Assembly: GCF_020709055.1 (NCBI RefSeq)
Contig: NZ_JAJFCK010000014.1
Span: forward strand, 9,911-73,910
Origin: Ruminococcus callidus
Lineage (GTDB): Bacteria > Bacillota > Clostridia > Oscillospirales > Ruminococcaceae
Direction: 5' to 3'
Length of the DNA: 64,000 nt
Under the pieces are notes generated by a model that made no database searches, had not been told where the DNA came from, and saw only the letters and a list, made by a program, of their open reading frames with translations. A program made the position numbers and the translations under genes. Shown one piece after another: positions 42,653-51,140 of this stretch. The first letter of the stretch is position 1; every line of letters starts with the position of its first letter.

Positions 42653-42681
42653 ATTATAGCATGAAATCTGCGGCTTTGCAA
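42653..42681 (-). promoter_or_regulatory. Promoter of the dehydrogenase-proB operon
   Basis: The minus strand has TTGCAA (42681-42676), a 17-base spacer and TATAAT (42658-42653). The leader is about 75 bases. Confidence 0.82.
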
Positions 42682-42840
42682 TGGGTTTTCCACAAAAACC
42701 GAAATCCGGAATGAGGAATGCTCTGACAGGGCGGAGCGGTCAAATTCGGTGGAAAATGTTCCGCCGAAATTTGTTCGCCCTTGTAGGGACAGGTTGTGCC
42801 GTGTCCGCCGGTTTCCGCAAGAGGAAGCAAGAGGAATCCC

Positions 42841-43083
42841 GTTGAAAACGTTCCGCCGGAACGTTTCCAAAATCATGATACAGCAAACGGGAAACAGGGC
42901 GGAGCGGTCTTGTTCGCTCCGCCCTCGAAAAGCTGTCGCTTTTCTCACCCACCTTCGACCTGTGCCCAGAAGTATGGGCACGGGGAATTTCGCTGTCTGC
43001 GGACAGCGACTCAGGAGGCTCCTCGCCTCCTGAGAACCTCTCGCCAGCTGCGCTCAGCTGGAGCAGCCTGACGAGTCCAACGG
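42841..43083 (+). repeat. R2 multi-hairpin element, copy 4 (full, about 240 bp)
   Basis: All seven hairpins are present: GAAAACGTTCC-GCC-GGAACGTTTCC, GGGCGGAGCG...CGCTCCGCCC, GAAAAGC-TGTC-GCTTTTC, GTGCCCA-GAAGTA-TGGGCAC, CGCTGTC-TGCG-GACAGCG, CTCAGGAGG...CCTCCTGAG and CCAGCTG-CGCT-CAGCTGG. It is almost identical to copy 5 at 59114-59353. A fragment of R4 and part of another R2-like hairpin lie in 42730-42840. Confidence 0.8.
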
Positions 43084-43151
43084 CCTCGAATTTTTTTTGT
43101 TTCCACACGAAATTTTTTGGATTCCAGCAATGCACGCAGCGATTCTGCCCG

Positions 43152-43182
43152 CAAAAAAAAGGAACGGCAGCACCGTTCCTCA
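43152..43182 (-). terminator. Terminator of the AI-2E/MFS operon
   Basis: The minus strand has GGAACGG, a short loop, CCGTTCC and a run of eight T. It lies just after the MFS stop. Confidence 0.85.
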
Positions 43183-43186
43183 GCGT

Positions 43187-44380
43187 TCACGATTTTACAG
43201 GTTTCTGCCGGGAGAGCAGCAGCATTCCCGCCAGCAGCAGCACCGGAAAGACCGCCGCCGCCAGAATGCCCATGCGGAGGTTATCGCCGCACTGGCTGGA
43301 AACCGCTCCCGCCAGCGTCGGGCCGCCGGAGCATCCCAGATCACCGGCGAGCGCCAGCAGGGCAAACATAGCAGTTCCGCCGCCTTTGACAGCAGCGGAT
43401 GCTTTACTGAACGTGCCCGGCCAGAGGATTCCCACGGAGAATCCGCACACTGCGCACCCCGCCAGTCCCACAGCAGCGTTGGGAATCAGGGAGATGCAGC
43501 CATAGGCGGCGATGCACAGGAAACAGCTCAGCGTCATGAAGCGGTTCAGGTTCAGCCGGTCGCCGTATTTGCCGTAGATCAGGCGGGAGGTGCCCATGAG
43601 TGCGGCAAACGCCATCGGTCCTGCCAGATCGCCCACGGTCTTGCTCACACCCAGACCCTTTTCGGCGAAGATCGATGCCCACTGGCTCACCGCCTGCTCG
43701 CTGGCGCCGGCGCACAGCATCATGAGCATCAGGATCCAGAAGATCTTCTTCGTAAACAGCTCCCGCAGCGTCAGCCCCGTTTCGCCCTCCTCGTGAAGGG
43801 AGTAGATGGGCGCACCGGCAAACAGCACCAGATTTCCCACGGGAATCAGCGCCCAGAGCACCGTCAGGATGCGCCAGTTTCCAACGCCGGCGAGCCGGAA
43901 AAACACAGTGGAGATCAGCACCACGCCCACGTGTCCCCAGCAGTAGAAGGAGTGCAGCAGACTCATGGCTTTCTCCTTGTTCTTCGTGGGGCACGCCTCC
44001 AGAATGGGACTGATGAGCACCTCGATGAGTCCCCCGCCCACGGCATAGATACCCACAGCGATGAGGATTCCCGCAAAGGGATTGGGCAGCAGGTCAGGCA
44101 GAAACGCCAGCAGCACCAGCCCCGCAGCTGCGCAGCCGTGGGCGAGGAGCACGCAGGTGCGGTAGCCCAGTTTATCCACCACGCCGGCGGAGAGCAGATC
44201 AACGCCCAGCTGGATCAGGAAGTTGATGGTGATCAGCGCCGTGATCTGCGAGAGCGGAATGTGATAGCTGTCCTGAAATACCACGAACAGCAGCGGTACA
44301 AAATTATTGACCACCGCCTGCACAATATAGCCGATGAAGCAGGCGTACATGGTCTTCTGGTAGTTTTTCGATTGGGACAT
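43187..44380 (-). CDS. MFS transporter
   Basis: 397 residues with 12 predicted membrane segments. GFSVGILWPGTFSKASAAVKGGGTAMF near the C-terminal half and RLIYGKYGDRLN in the central loop (the MFS A-like G-x-x-x-D-R motif) support the family. The N-terminal KTMYACFIGYIVQAVVNNF, in part, suggests a sugar/solute porter of the FucP-like type, but the substrate is not clear. It starts 25 bases after the AI-2E-family gene, so the two share a transcript. Confidence 0.85.
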   Translation of the reverse strand: MSQSKNYQKTMYACFIGYIVQAVVNNFVPLLFVVFQDSYHIPLSQITALITINFLIQLGVDLLSAGVVDKLGYRTCVLLAHGCAAAGLVLLAFLPDLLPNPFAGILIAVGIYAVGGGLIEVLISPILEACPTKNKEKAMSLLHSFYCWGHVGVVLISTVFFRLAGVGNWRILTVLWALIPVGNLVLFAGAPIYSLHEEGETGLTLRELFTKKIFWILMLMMLCAGASEQAVSQWASIFAEKGLGVSKTVGDLAGPMAFAALMGTSRLIYGKYGDRLNLNRFMTLSCFLCIAAYGCISLIPNAAVGLAGCAVCGFSVGILWPGTFSKASAAVKGGGTAMFALLALAGDLGCSGGPTLAGAVSSQCGDNLRMGILAAAVFPVLLLAGMLLLSRQKPVKS

Positions 44381-44405
44381 GGGTTTTTTCTTTCCTTACA
44401 AGTTC

Positions 44406-45704
44406 TTAGGATTTCTTTTCACGCTGCATTTTCTCCCGCAGCTTCCGGAGCGAACCGGAAAACCGCTGGCGCTTTTTTTCGGCGGGCTTGCCGGGCGGTT
44501 CCGGTGTGTCGCCCATGGTCTTTTCCCGAATGACGGTGTAGATGATGGACATTACCGGCACACCGAAAATCATGCCGACGACGCCGAACAGACCGCCGCC
44601 CACGGTGATGGCGAACAGCACCCAGATGGCAGGCAGTCCCACAGACGTTCCCACCACACGGGGGTAGATCAGGTTGCTGTCCACCTGCTGTGCAATGATG
44701 ACGATGATGACAAACGCCACCGCATGAATGGGGTTCACCATCAGCAGAATGAGGGCGCAGGGAATCGTTCCCATCCAGGGGCCGACGTAGGGAATCATGT
44801 TGGTGATGCCGATGATAACAGCGATCATCATGGGGTATTCCAGTCCGCCGATGGTCATGACGCAGAAGATCAGCACGCCCAGAATGAAGGCGTCCGCCAG
44901 CTGTCCGCTGACAAAGTTGGAGAAGGTGTTGAATGTCAGACGGCCGTAGTGGGACAGGCGCTGGTAGTGCTTTTTCGGCAGGAAATGCCGGAGGATGCGC
45001 TTGCCCTGCCTGCGGAGCTTATTCTTGCCGGCAAGGACATAGACAGAGAAGATCAGACCGATGAAAAAGTCAATGAAACCGCCGATCAGACCGCTTGCCA
45101 ATGTGCCCAGCGTGCCCAGCGCATCGGGAATGTAGCTGGTGAGGCTGGTCAGCTTGGTGCGCAGCGAGGCGGGGTCGAAGCCGTTTTCCTGCAGGAACCG
45201 GAAGATCTGTTCCCCACGGTTGCTGTTGAGGAACTTCATCACATTGCTATAGTAAATGAGAATGTTGTCGGAGAAGTCCCGGATGCTGTCCGCAAACTGC
45301 GGCACAATGATCCAGATCACACCGCTCAGCAGCAGCAGCATGAGAAAGTAAGCGCAGAACACGGCAATCACACCTGCCGGAAACTTCGGAAACTTTTTCT
45401 GCGCCTTTTGCAGCAGTTTCTCAATTTGACAGGTGGGGCGGTACAGCACAAAGGCGATGACCAGCCCGATGGTGATGGGACGGAGCACGCCCAAAACATA
45501 GGAGAGAAATCCGGTGAAGATCTCGTGGCGGATGAACAGGAACGCCACCAGCAGCAGCACCACGCCGCTGAAGATCGCCGTCGCTGCCCACTGTTTGTTG
45601 ACAAGATCCCACTTTTTGAGCTTCCGCTCCTCTTCCAGTTCCTCGGTGTACTTTTCCTGCAGGCCCTCCTGCGGTACGGTGTCCTGCTTCGAATCTGTTT
45701 CCAT
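44406..45704 (-). CDS. AI-2E family transporter
   Basis: 432 residues. Two N-terminal helices precede a coiled region with GVIWIIVPQFADSIRDF, and PYVGPWMGTIPCALIL and IYPRVVGTSVGLPAIWVLFA are the diagnostic late motifs (the second in part). About eight membrane segments are predicted. Family members export small solutes or Na+, and most are not autoinducer transporters. GGGAGG precedes the ATG. No clear promoter is seen in 45705-45790. Confidence 0.9.
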   Translation of the reverse strand: METDSKQDTVPQEGLQEKYTEELEEERKLKKWDLVNKQWAATAIFSGVVLLLVAFLFIRHEIFTGFLSYVLGVLRPITIGLVIAFVLYRPTCQIEKLLQKAQKKFPKFPAGVIAVFCAYFLMLLLLSGVIWIIVPQFADSIRDFSDNILIYYSNVMKFLNSNRGEQIFRFLQENGFDPASLRTKLTSLTSYIPDALGTLGTLASGLIGGFIDFFIGLIFSVYVLAGKNKLRRQGKRILRHFLPKKHYQRLSHYGRLTFNTFSNFVSGQLADAFILGVLIFCVMTIGGLEYPMMIAVIIGITNMIPYVGPWMGTIPCALILLMVNPIHAVAFVIIVIIAQQVDSNLIYPRVVGTSVGLPAIWVLFAITVGGGLFGVVGMIFGVPVMSIIYTVIREKTMGDTPEPPGKPAEKKRQRFSGSLRKLREKMQREKKS

Positions 45705-45816
45705 AATTACCTCCCAGTGTTTTGGATGTCGGTGTCTTTTGGGGTTTTAACACTGCAATTTTTCTTTGTCTTGATTTTGTAACGAAATTGACCCCTCCGA
45801 GCGGCTTCGCCGCCCA

Positions 45817-46011
45817 CCTCCCCTTTCAGGGGAGGCAAATTTCTGTCATCCCGTTCCGTCGGACACGGCACACCGTGTCCCTACAAAAAACATGCGAAAA
45901 CGGTTTCACAAAAATCTCTCCACCGCCTGCCAGCGGTCCCCCTCCCCTTTCAGGGGAGGCAAATTTCTGTCATCCCGTTCCGTCAGACACGGCACGCCGT
46001 GTCCCTACAAA
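45817..46011. repeat. Tandem R1/R4 remnant (two 71-bp direct repeats)
   Basis: Two nearly identical units at 45817-45887 and 45941-46011 (124-base period), each holding CCTCCCCTTTCAGGGGAGG, a shared spacer and an R4 palindrome followed by CCCTACAAA. R1-like pieces (GAGCGGCTTCGCCGC and CACCGCCTGCCAGCGGT) lie between and before. With nearby sequence it fills 45705-46065, where I see no gene and no clear terminator for metH. Confidence 0.72.
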
Positions 46012-46065
46012 GAGCAGGCAGCCAATTCGTCCCATTGACTGATAACCGCTGTCATCGCCCCCGGA

Positions 46066-48462
46066 TTATCCCACGATCTGCTTTGCCACTGCCACGGTTT
46101 CCATGGCATCCTTGGCGTAGAAGTCGGCGCCGATCTTCTCGGCGTAATCCGCTGTCAGCACAGCACCGCCCACAACGACCTTGCAGTCGGGACACGCTGC
46201 CTTGACCAGCTGGATGGTCTCCTCCATTGCGCCCAGCGTGGTGGTCATCAGGGCGGAGAGTCCCACCAGCTTCACGTTATGTTCCTTTGCCGTATCCGCC
46301 ACCAGCTGGCACGGCACATCCTTGCCCAGATCCAGCACGGTATAGCCGTAGTTTTCCAGCAGCACACGGACGATGTTCTTGCCGATGTCGTGGATGTCGC
46401 CCTTGACGGTGGCGAGCACCACTTCCCCACGGCTCACCGGCGCAGCGTCCCGCTGGATAAGCGTGGTCTTGATGACCTCAAACGCCGCCTGCGCCACGCC
46501 TGCCGTCTGAATCAGCTGGGGCAGGAAGATCTTTCCCTGCTCGAAGAGCTTGCCGGCACTGTCCAGCGCCGGAATCAGCATCTCGTTCACCACCACCATG
46601 GGGTCTGTGGTCTCCAGCAGCTGCGCCGTGATCTTGGCGCCCTCGCTCTTGAGTCCGTGGGACATGGCATAGGGCAGATCCAGCGTCTCCGGCTTTTTCT
46701 CTGCCGGCGATGCCTTTGCCGACGGCGTGGGGGCAGCGGAAGCAGTGGGTGCGGGCATGTTGGCGTATGCCTCCACAAAGGCAGCGCAGTTCTCATCGAA
46801 GCCGCGCAGCAGCCGGAATGCCCGCACTGCCTCCGCCATAGAGGCAATGTTGGGGTTGATGATGGGCAGATCCAGCCCGTTTTCCAGCGCCATGGTGAGG
46901 AACGTCCGTGTCACTGCCTCACGGTTCGGCAGACCAAAGGAGATGTTGGACACGCCCAGCACCGTCTTGAGCCCCAGCTCTGTCTTGACCCGATGGACAG
47001 CCTCCAGCGTCTCCTTTGCGCCGTCCTGCTCCGCCGAGGCAGTCAGCGTCAGGCAGTCGATGTACACGTCCTGCCGCGGGATGCCCAGCGCCATGGCACG
47101 TTCCAGAATCCGCTTGGCAATGGCGAAGCGGTCGGCTGCCTTTTTGGGAATGCCGTTTTCGTCCAGCGTCAGTCCCACCACTGCCGCACCGTATTTCTTG
47201 ACCAGCGGCAGGATGTTCTGAAGAGATGCCTCCTCGCCGTTGACGGAGTTGACAATGGGCTTGCCGTTGTACACCCGCAGTGCTGCCTCCATGACTGCCG
47301 GAATGGTGGAATCCAGCTGAAGCGGGGTTCCGCCGATGGACTGGAGCGCCTTGACGGTGCGGATCATCATACCCTTCTCGTCAATGCCCGGCATACCCAC
47401 GTTCACGTCCAGCAGATCTGCGCCGGCATCCACCTGCTGCACTGCCTGATCGAGAATGTAGTCCATGTCGTTCGCCTGAAGCGCCGCCTTGAAGCGCTTT
47501 TTGCCTGTGGGGTTGATGCGCTCGCCGATGATGCGGGGCTGGTCGATCAGCACCACCTCCGAAGCGGAGCAGACCGCCGCAGGAATCTGAATGTTCTCCC
47601 GCTTTGCGATCTCCGTCTGTTCCAGCAGGTCATAGGCTGCTCTGATGTGCGCCGGCGTAGTACCGCAGCATCCGCCGTAGACCGTCACGCCCAGCTGCGC
47701 AAATTTCACCACGGCATTGGCAAATTCCGCCGGATCCACCAGATATTCGCCGGTGACCGGATCGGGCAGTCCGGCGTTGGGCTTTACCACCAGCGGCAGC
47801 GTCGTCCACTTCGCCATCTCCTCCACAATGGGATACAGCTCATCCGGTCCGAGGGAACAGTTCACGCCAACGGCATCTGCCCCCAGTCCCTCCAGCGTCA
47901 TGGCGGCGGATGCTACGGTACAGCCCGTAAACGTCCGGAGGTTCGGCTCGAAGGTCATGGTGCAGATCACCGGCTTGCCGGAGTTCTCCTTTGCCGCCAG
48001 CAGCGCCGCCTTGGTTTCGTACAGGTCGGTCATGGTTTCGATGACGATGAGGTCAGCATCCTGTCCGGCGAGGATCTCCTCCCGAAAGATGTCGTATGCC
48101 TCCTCGAACGTCAGCGTGCCCAGCGGTTCCAGCAGCTGTCCGATGGGGCCGATGTCCAGCGCCACCTTAGTCTGTGTGCCCTCGCACGCCTTGCGGGCGC
48201 AGGCAATGCCGGCGGCGATCAGCTCCTGTACGGAATAGCCGGACTTCGCCATTTTGTGGCGGTTTGCGCCGAAGGTGTTGGCATAGATCACGTCCGACCC
48301 GACGGCGACGAACTGTTTCTGCACGCCGATGATACGCTCCGGCTCGGTGATGTTGTACACCTCCGGCAGTGCGCCCACGGGCATACCGCCCTTTTGCAGC
48401 ATGGAGCCCATACCGCCGTCCAGACGAATGAAGTTACGATGGGGAAATAGGGAAGAAAGCAT
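46066..48462 (-). CDS. metH: Cobalamin-dependent methionine synthase, short form
   Basis: 798 residues, against about 1,220 for the full enzyme. The homocysteine domain (residues 1-290) has GVNCSLGP and VYGGCCGTTPAH, the three zinc-binding cysteines. The pterin domain (about 310-570) has IGERINPTGKKRF and DVNVGMPGIDE. The B12-cap and B12 domains (about 600-798) have GDIHDIGKNIV, with cobalt ligand H691. The C-terminal AdoMet reactivation domain is absent and is supplied by the gene at 49474-50139. GGAAAGGAC precedes the ATG. Confidence 0.96.
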   Translation of the reverse strand: MLSSLFPHRNFIRLDGGMGSMLQKGGMPVGALPEVYNITEPERIIGVQKQFVAVGSDVIYANTFGANRHKMAKSGYSVQELIAAGIACARKACEGTQTKVALDIGPIGQLLEPLGTLTFEEAYDIFREEILAGQDADLIVIETMTDLYETKAALLAAKENSGKPVICTMTFEPNLRTFTGCTVASAAMTLEGLGADAVGVNCSLGPDELYPIVEEMAKWTTLPLVVKPNAGLPDPVTGEYLVDPAEFANAVVKFAQLGVTVYGGCCGTTPAHIRAAYDLLEQTEIAKRENIQIPAAVCSASEVVLIDQPRIIGERINPTGKKRFKAALQANDMDYILDQAVQQVDAGADLLDVNVGMPGIDEKGMMIRTVKALQSIGGTPLQLDSTIPAVMEAALRVYNGKPIVNSVNGEEASLQNILPLVKKYGAAVVGLTLDENGIPKKAADRFAIAKRILERAMALGIPRQDVYIDCLTLTASAEQDGAKETLEAVHRVKTELGLKTVLGVSNISFGLPNREAVTRTFLTMALENGLDLPIINPNIASMAEAVRAFRLLRGFDENCAAFVEAYANMPAPTASAAPTPSAKASPAEKKPETLDLPYAMSHGLKSEGAKITAQLLETTDPMVVVNEMLIPALDSAGKLFEQGKIFLPQLIQTAGVAQAAFEVIKTTLIQRDAAPVSRGEVVLATVKGDIHDIGKNIVRVLLENYGYTVLDLGKDVPCQLVADTAKEHNVKLVGLSALMTTTLGAMEETIQLVKAACPDCKVVVGGAVLTADYAEKIGADFYAKDAMETVAVAKQIVG

Positions 48463-48597
48463 AAGGGGATGTCCTTTCCAAAAATGAAATTATGCGGGGA
48501 ATGGGATTCCGGTTAAGTGTGAGATCTCTTCTTTTTTCCAGAATTCGTTTTCCCTGTAAAAATACTGCTGTTTTCGTTTTTTAAGGCTATTCAGCTT

Positions 48598-48834
48598 CTA
48601 GGCGTGCGCAGGTTGTGCAATTGGTTTTTCAAGTGTGTGCAGGCTTTCCGCATACTCACGTCTCCCATTTGGATATTCGATGTATGCCTGTCTTCTGTCA
48701 TGGTCATACCCGGCAATCGGCAGTCCTTTGATTTTTTTGATTTCGTTTTCAATCCGAACTGCCTCCCGAAACCGGCGGGTCAGCTCCTCATCAGAAACGC
48801 CGCAGGTTGTATCCAGTTCATTTTCACTGTTCAC
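48598..48834 (-). CDS. Small hypothetical protein (78 residues)
   Basis: It starts at GTG (48834-48832) with AAAGGAGGG six bases upstream; an upstream ATG frame to 48873 has no such site. The N-terminal half is charged helix (SDEELTRRFREAVRIENEI). The end is a short beta unit, GYDHDRRQAYIEYPNGRREY, in which Tyr and Arg alternate. I do not recognise it. It lies 17 bases after the GNAT stop. Confidence 0.65.
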   Translation of the reverse strand: MNSENELDTTCGVSDEELTRRFREAVRIENEIKKIKGLPIAGYDHDRRQAYIEYPNGRREYAESLHTLEKPIAQPAHA

Positions 48835-48850
48835 AGAAAGCCCTCCTTTG

Positions 48851-49336
48851 TCAGAGCGTATGATAATACACAAAGATATCCTGATATTCGCCGGTTTTCA
48901 GCAGGAATCCGCCGGGGATGGCGCCAACCCTCCGGAAGCCCAGCTTCTCATACAGGCGGATGGCACGGTCGTTGCCCTTGACCACAGCGTTGAAGATCAG
49001 CAGCCGGTAGCCAAGCTCCTTTGCCCTGTGCAGGCAGTCCTGCACCAGACTCTCGCCGATCTTCTTTCCACGCATGCGGGAGGAAACGGCATAGCTGGCG
49101 TTGGCGTGGTGGCCGCATCTGCCCACGTTGTTGGGGTGGAGGATATACAGTCCGGCAACCTCGCCGTCCACCTTTGCCACACCCACAAAGTCCTGCTTTC
49201 CGAAAAATTCCACGCCGGTCTTATGGTCCAGTGTTTCCATCTGGGGGAACGCCATACCTTCCTCCACCACTTCGTTCCAGATGGCGATCATGCCGTCCAG
49301 ATCTGCTTCTGTATAGGGTACGACTTCGTATGCCAT
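48851..49336 (-). CDS. GNAT-family N-acetyltransferase
   Basis: 161 residues. YTEADLDGMIAIWNEVVEEG is a typical opening, SYAVSSRMRGKKIGESLVQD carries the acetyl-CoA loop (R-G-K-K-I-G), and RLYEKLGFRRVGAIPGGF closes the fold. The family acetylates diverse amines and the substrate is not predictable. GAAAGGAGTCC precedes the ATG. It lies inside the metF-metH gene cluster. Confidence 0.9.
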   Translation of the reverse strand: MAYEVVPYTEADLDGMIAIWNEVVEEGMAFPQMETLDHKTGVEFFGKQDFVGVAKVDGEVAGLYILHPNNVGRCGHHANASYAVSSRMRGKKIGESLVQDCLHRAKELGYRLLIFNAVVKGNDRAIRLYEKLGFRRVGAIPGGFLLKTGEYQDIFVYYHTL

Positions 49337-49359
49337 GGGTAGGACTCCTTTCTCTTATG

Positions 49360-49468
49360 AGCGCTCGTGTTCATAGACGTCTATCTACGTCTTTTCGGCA
49401 AATTTTTGCCTTGTCTGCAAAAAAATTTGCTCGAAAATCCGCATATATTTCCGATGAATACAAGCTCT
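49360..49468. repeat. R3 palindromic element, copy 4 (109 bp)
   Basis: It matches copy 1 at both ends (GCTCGTGTTCATAG and ATACAAGCTCT, with TTTTCGGCAAATTTTTGCC inside) but lacks about 50 central bases. The right end lies five bases past the stop of the MetH reactivation gene. Confidence 0.78.
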
Positions 49469-49473
49469 GAGAT

Positions 49474-50139
49474 TCAGCAGTGTGCGCCGCCCTTGCGGAA
49501 CGCACAGGTTTCCCGCATCCGGCAGGTGGCGCAGCCGCGTGCGCCCTTTTTCAGCGGATGCGCCGACAGCCCGATGAGAGCGGTCACCGATTTTCTGGGA
49601 ATGAGAATGTGCTCCGGCGTGACGGTCAGCCCCAGATGCTTCTGCGCATCCAGCAGCTGGAGCATCTGAGGCTGGAGGGACAGGGGCAGGTCGCCATAGC
49701 CGGGGCTGTAGCGCCATGTGAAATACACGTCCGGCAGGCGCTCCCGAAAGTGCTCCTCCGCCCGGTTGCACACCTGCTCAATGGCAGCGCTGGCGAGGGC
49801 ATCCATGGCAAGGGAGCTGGTCATATCCGACACGCCCGCCCGATGGATCAGCTGGTCAGCTGCGCCGGAGAGGGTGGCAGCCATGAGCAGCACCCGGTCG
49901 CAGTTCTCCAGCAGTTTTGCAATGTCCTCCCCCGTCAGCGCCAGACCGCCGGCGGAAAGTGTGCCGTCCTCCCGGCACAGGGGCAGCACCCGAAACACCA
50001 CGCCGGGGTGCACTGTTTTGCGCAGCTGCGCCTCGCAGCGCTCCATGACGGCACGGAGCGTGTCGTCCGGCGCTTCGGGACAGCCCATGTACCGCAGCGC
50101 CTCCCGCTGGTCGATGGGGTTCAGGGAAATGCTCAGCAT
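49474..50139 (-). CDS. Free-standing methionine synthase reactivation domain
   Basis: 221 residues. SLNPIDQREALRYMGCPEAPD opens it (in part); RYSPGYGDLPLSLQPQML is the AdoMet-domain signature (R-x-S-x-G-Y-x-x-x-P), and LIPRKSVTALIGLS follows. The C-terminal CATCRMRETCAFRKGGAHC is Cys-rich and may be unusual; it could bind a metal or cluster. It would reductively methylate the inactive cobalamin of the short MetH. It overlaps metF by seven bases. Confidence 0.9.
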   Translation of the reverse strand: MLSISLNPIDQREALRYMGCPEAPDDTLRAVMERCEAQLRKTVHPGVVFRVLPLCREDGTLSAGGLALTGEDIAKLLENCDRVLLMAATLSGAADQLIHRAGVSDMTSSLAMDALASAAIEQVCNRAEEHFRERLPDVYFTWRYSPGYGDLPLSLQPQMLQLLDAQKHLGLTVTPEHILIPRKSVTALIGLSAHPLKKGARGCATCRMRETCAFRKGGAHC

Positions 50140-51011
50140 TTCGTCGCCGCCTTGATGATGCCGCCCACTGCTTCGCTGATCTTCCGTGCCACGTAGGGGT
50201 TGTTCATGGTGTACAGGTGGATGCCGTCCACGCCGTCGGTCACCAGATCCACGATCTGGTCAATGGCGTAGGCAATGCCGGCGTCCCGCAGAGCCTCGGG
50301 ATTGTCCTCGAACCGCTGCACTATCTTGGTAAACTTGCGGGGCAGGCTGGCACCGCACATGGTGACCATGCGCTCGATCTGCTTCCGGTTGGTGACGGGC
50401 ATGATGCCTGCCTCAATGGGCACGTTCACGCCGGCACGGGCTGCCCGGTAGCGGAAGTCATAGAACGAGTCGTTGTCGAAAAACAGCTGGGTGATGAGGT
50501 GGCTTGCGCCGGCATCCACCTTTTCTTTCAGGTGGCGGATGTCTGTGTCCATGTTGGGTGCTTCGGGGTGGCACTCCGGATAACATGCGCCGGCGATGTC
50601 AAAGCTGCCGGTCTTGCTGCGGATGTAGCGGATGAGGTCGGCTGCGTGGTTGAAATCCGTGGTGGGAGTCAGTCCCTCCACCCGGTCGCCACGGAGCGCC
50701 AGAATGTTCTCGATACCGTTCTCCTGAAACTGTTCCAGAATCTGGTCGATCTGTGCCTTGTTATAGTGGATGCAGGGCAGATGCGCCATGGGCAGCACAC
50801 CGTAACGCTCTTTCAGGCGGCGTGCAATGGCAAGGGTGTTCTCCCCGTTGCCGCTGCCGCCGGCACCGAAGGTCACGCTGATGAAGTCCGGATGGAGATC
50901 CTGCAGTGCCTCCAGCGTGTCGTAGACAGTCTCAATGGGAGAGGTCTTTTTCGGGGGAAAAATTTCAAACGAAAAAACCGTTTTTTCTGCAAACAGTGAT
51001 GCGATTTTCAT
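50133..51011 (-). CDS. metF: Methylenetetrahydrofolate reductase
   Basis: 292 residues, the bacterial single-domain length. FSFEIFPPKKTSPIETVYD, VTFGAGGSGNGE, AHLPCIHYN, NILALRGDR and HLITQLFFDNDSFYDFRYRA, in part, define the flavin barrel. It makes 5-methyl-THF, the methyl donor of MetH. An SD element GAAAGGAAC precedes the ATG. It heads the cluster with the reactivation domain, GNAT, small protein and metH. No SAM riboswitch is visible in the short leader. Confidence 0.96.
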   Translation of the reverse strand: MKIASLFAEKTVFSFEIFPPKKTSPIETVYDTLEALQDLHPDFISVTFGAGGSGNGENTLAIARRLKERYGVLPMAHLPCIHYNKAQIDQILEQFQENGIENILALRGDRVEGLTPTTDFNHAADLIRYIRSKTGSFDIAGACYPECHPEAPNMDTDIRHLKEKVDAGASHLITQLFFDNDSFYDFRYRAARAGVNVPIEAGIMPVTNRKQIERMVTMCGASLPRKFTKIVQRFEDNPEALRDAGIAYAIDQIVDLVTDGVDGIHLYTMNNPYVARKISEAVGGIIKAATKC

Positions 51012-51058
51012 AATACTTGTTCCTTTCTGCGGCAGGCTGTGCCGATAATACTCCTTCT

Positions 51059-51067
51059 ATTATACCA
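51059..51067 (-). promoter_or_regulatory. Extended -10 promoter of metF
   Basis: The minus strand reads TGG-TATAAT at 51067-51059, an extended -10. The -35 position (TACCCC) is poor. The leader would be about 45 bases. Confidence 0.55.
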
Positions 51068-51140
51068 CAGCTTTCCGCATTGGGGTAGACGGGAAAATCG
51101 TATCGCTTGGTATCGGTTTTTTCTATAGCTGTGATTCGGG

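Noticed and set aside
46279..48450. A 723-codon plus-strand frame opposite metH
   Set aside because: It is a shadow of metH, with no ribosome site and a biased His/Arg/Gln-rich product.
50970..51140. A possible SAM riboswitch before metF
   Set aside because: The leader after the extended -10 is only about 45 bases, too short for the SAM-I fold, and no conserved core is visible.
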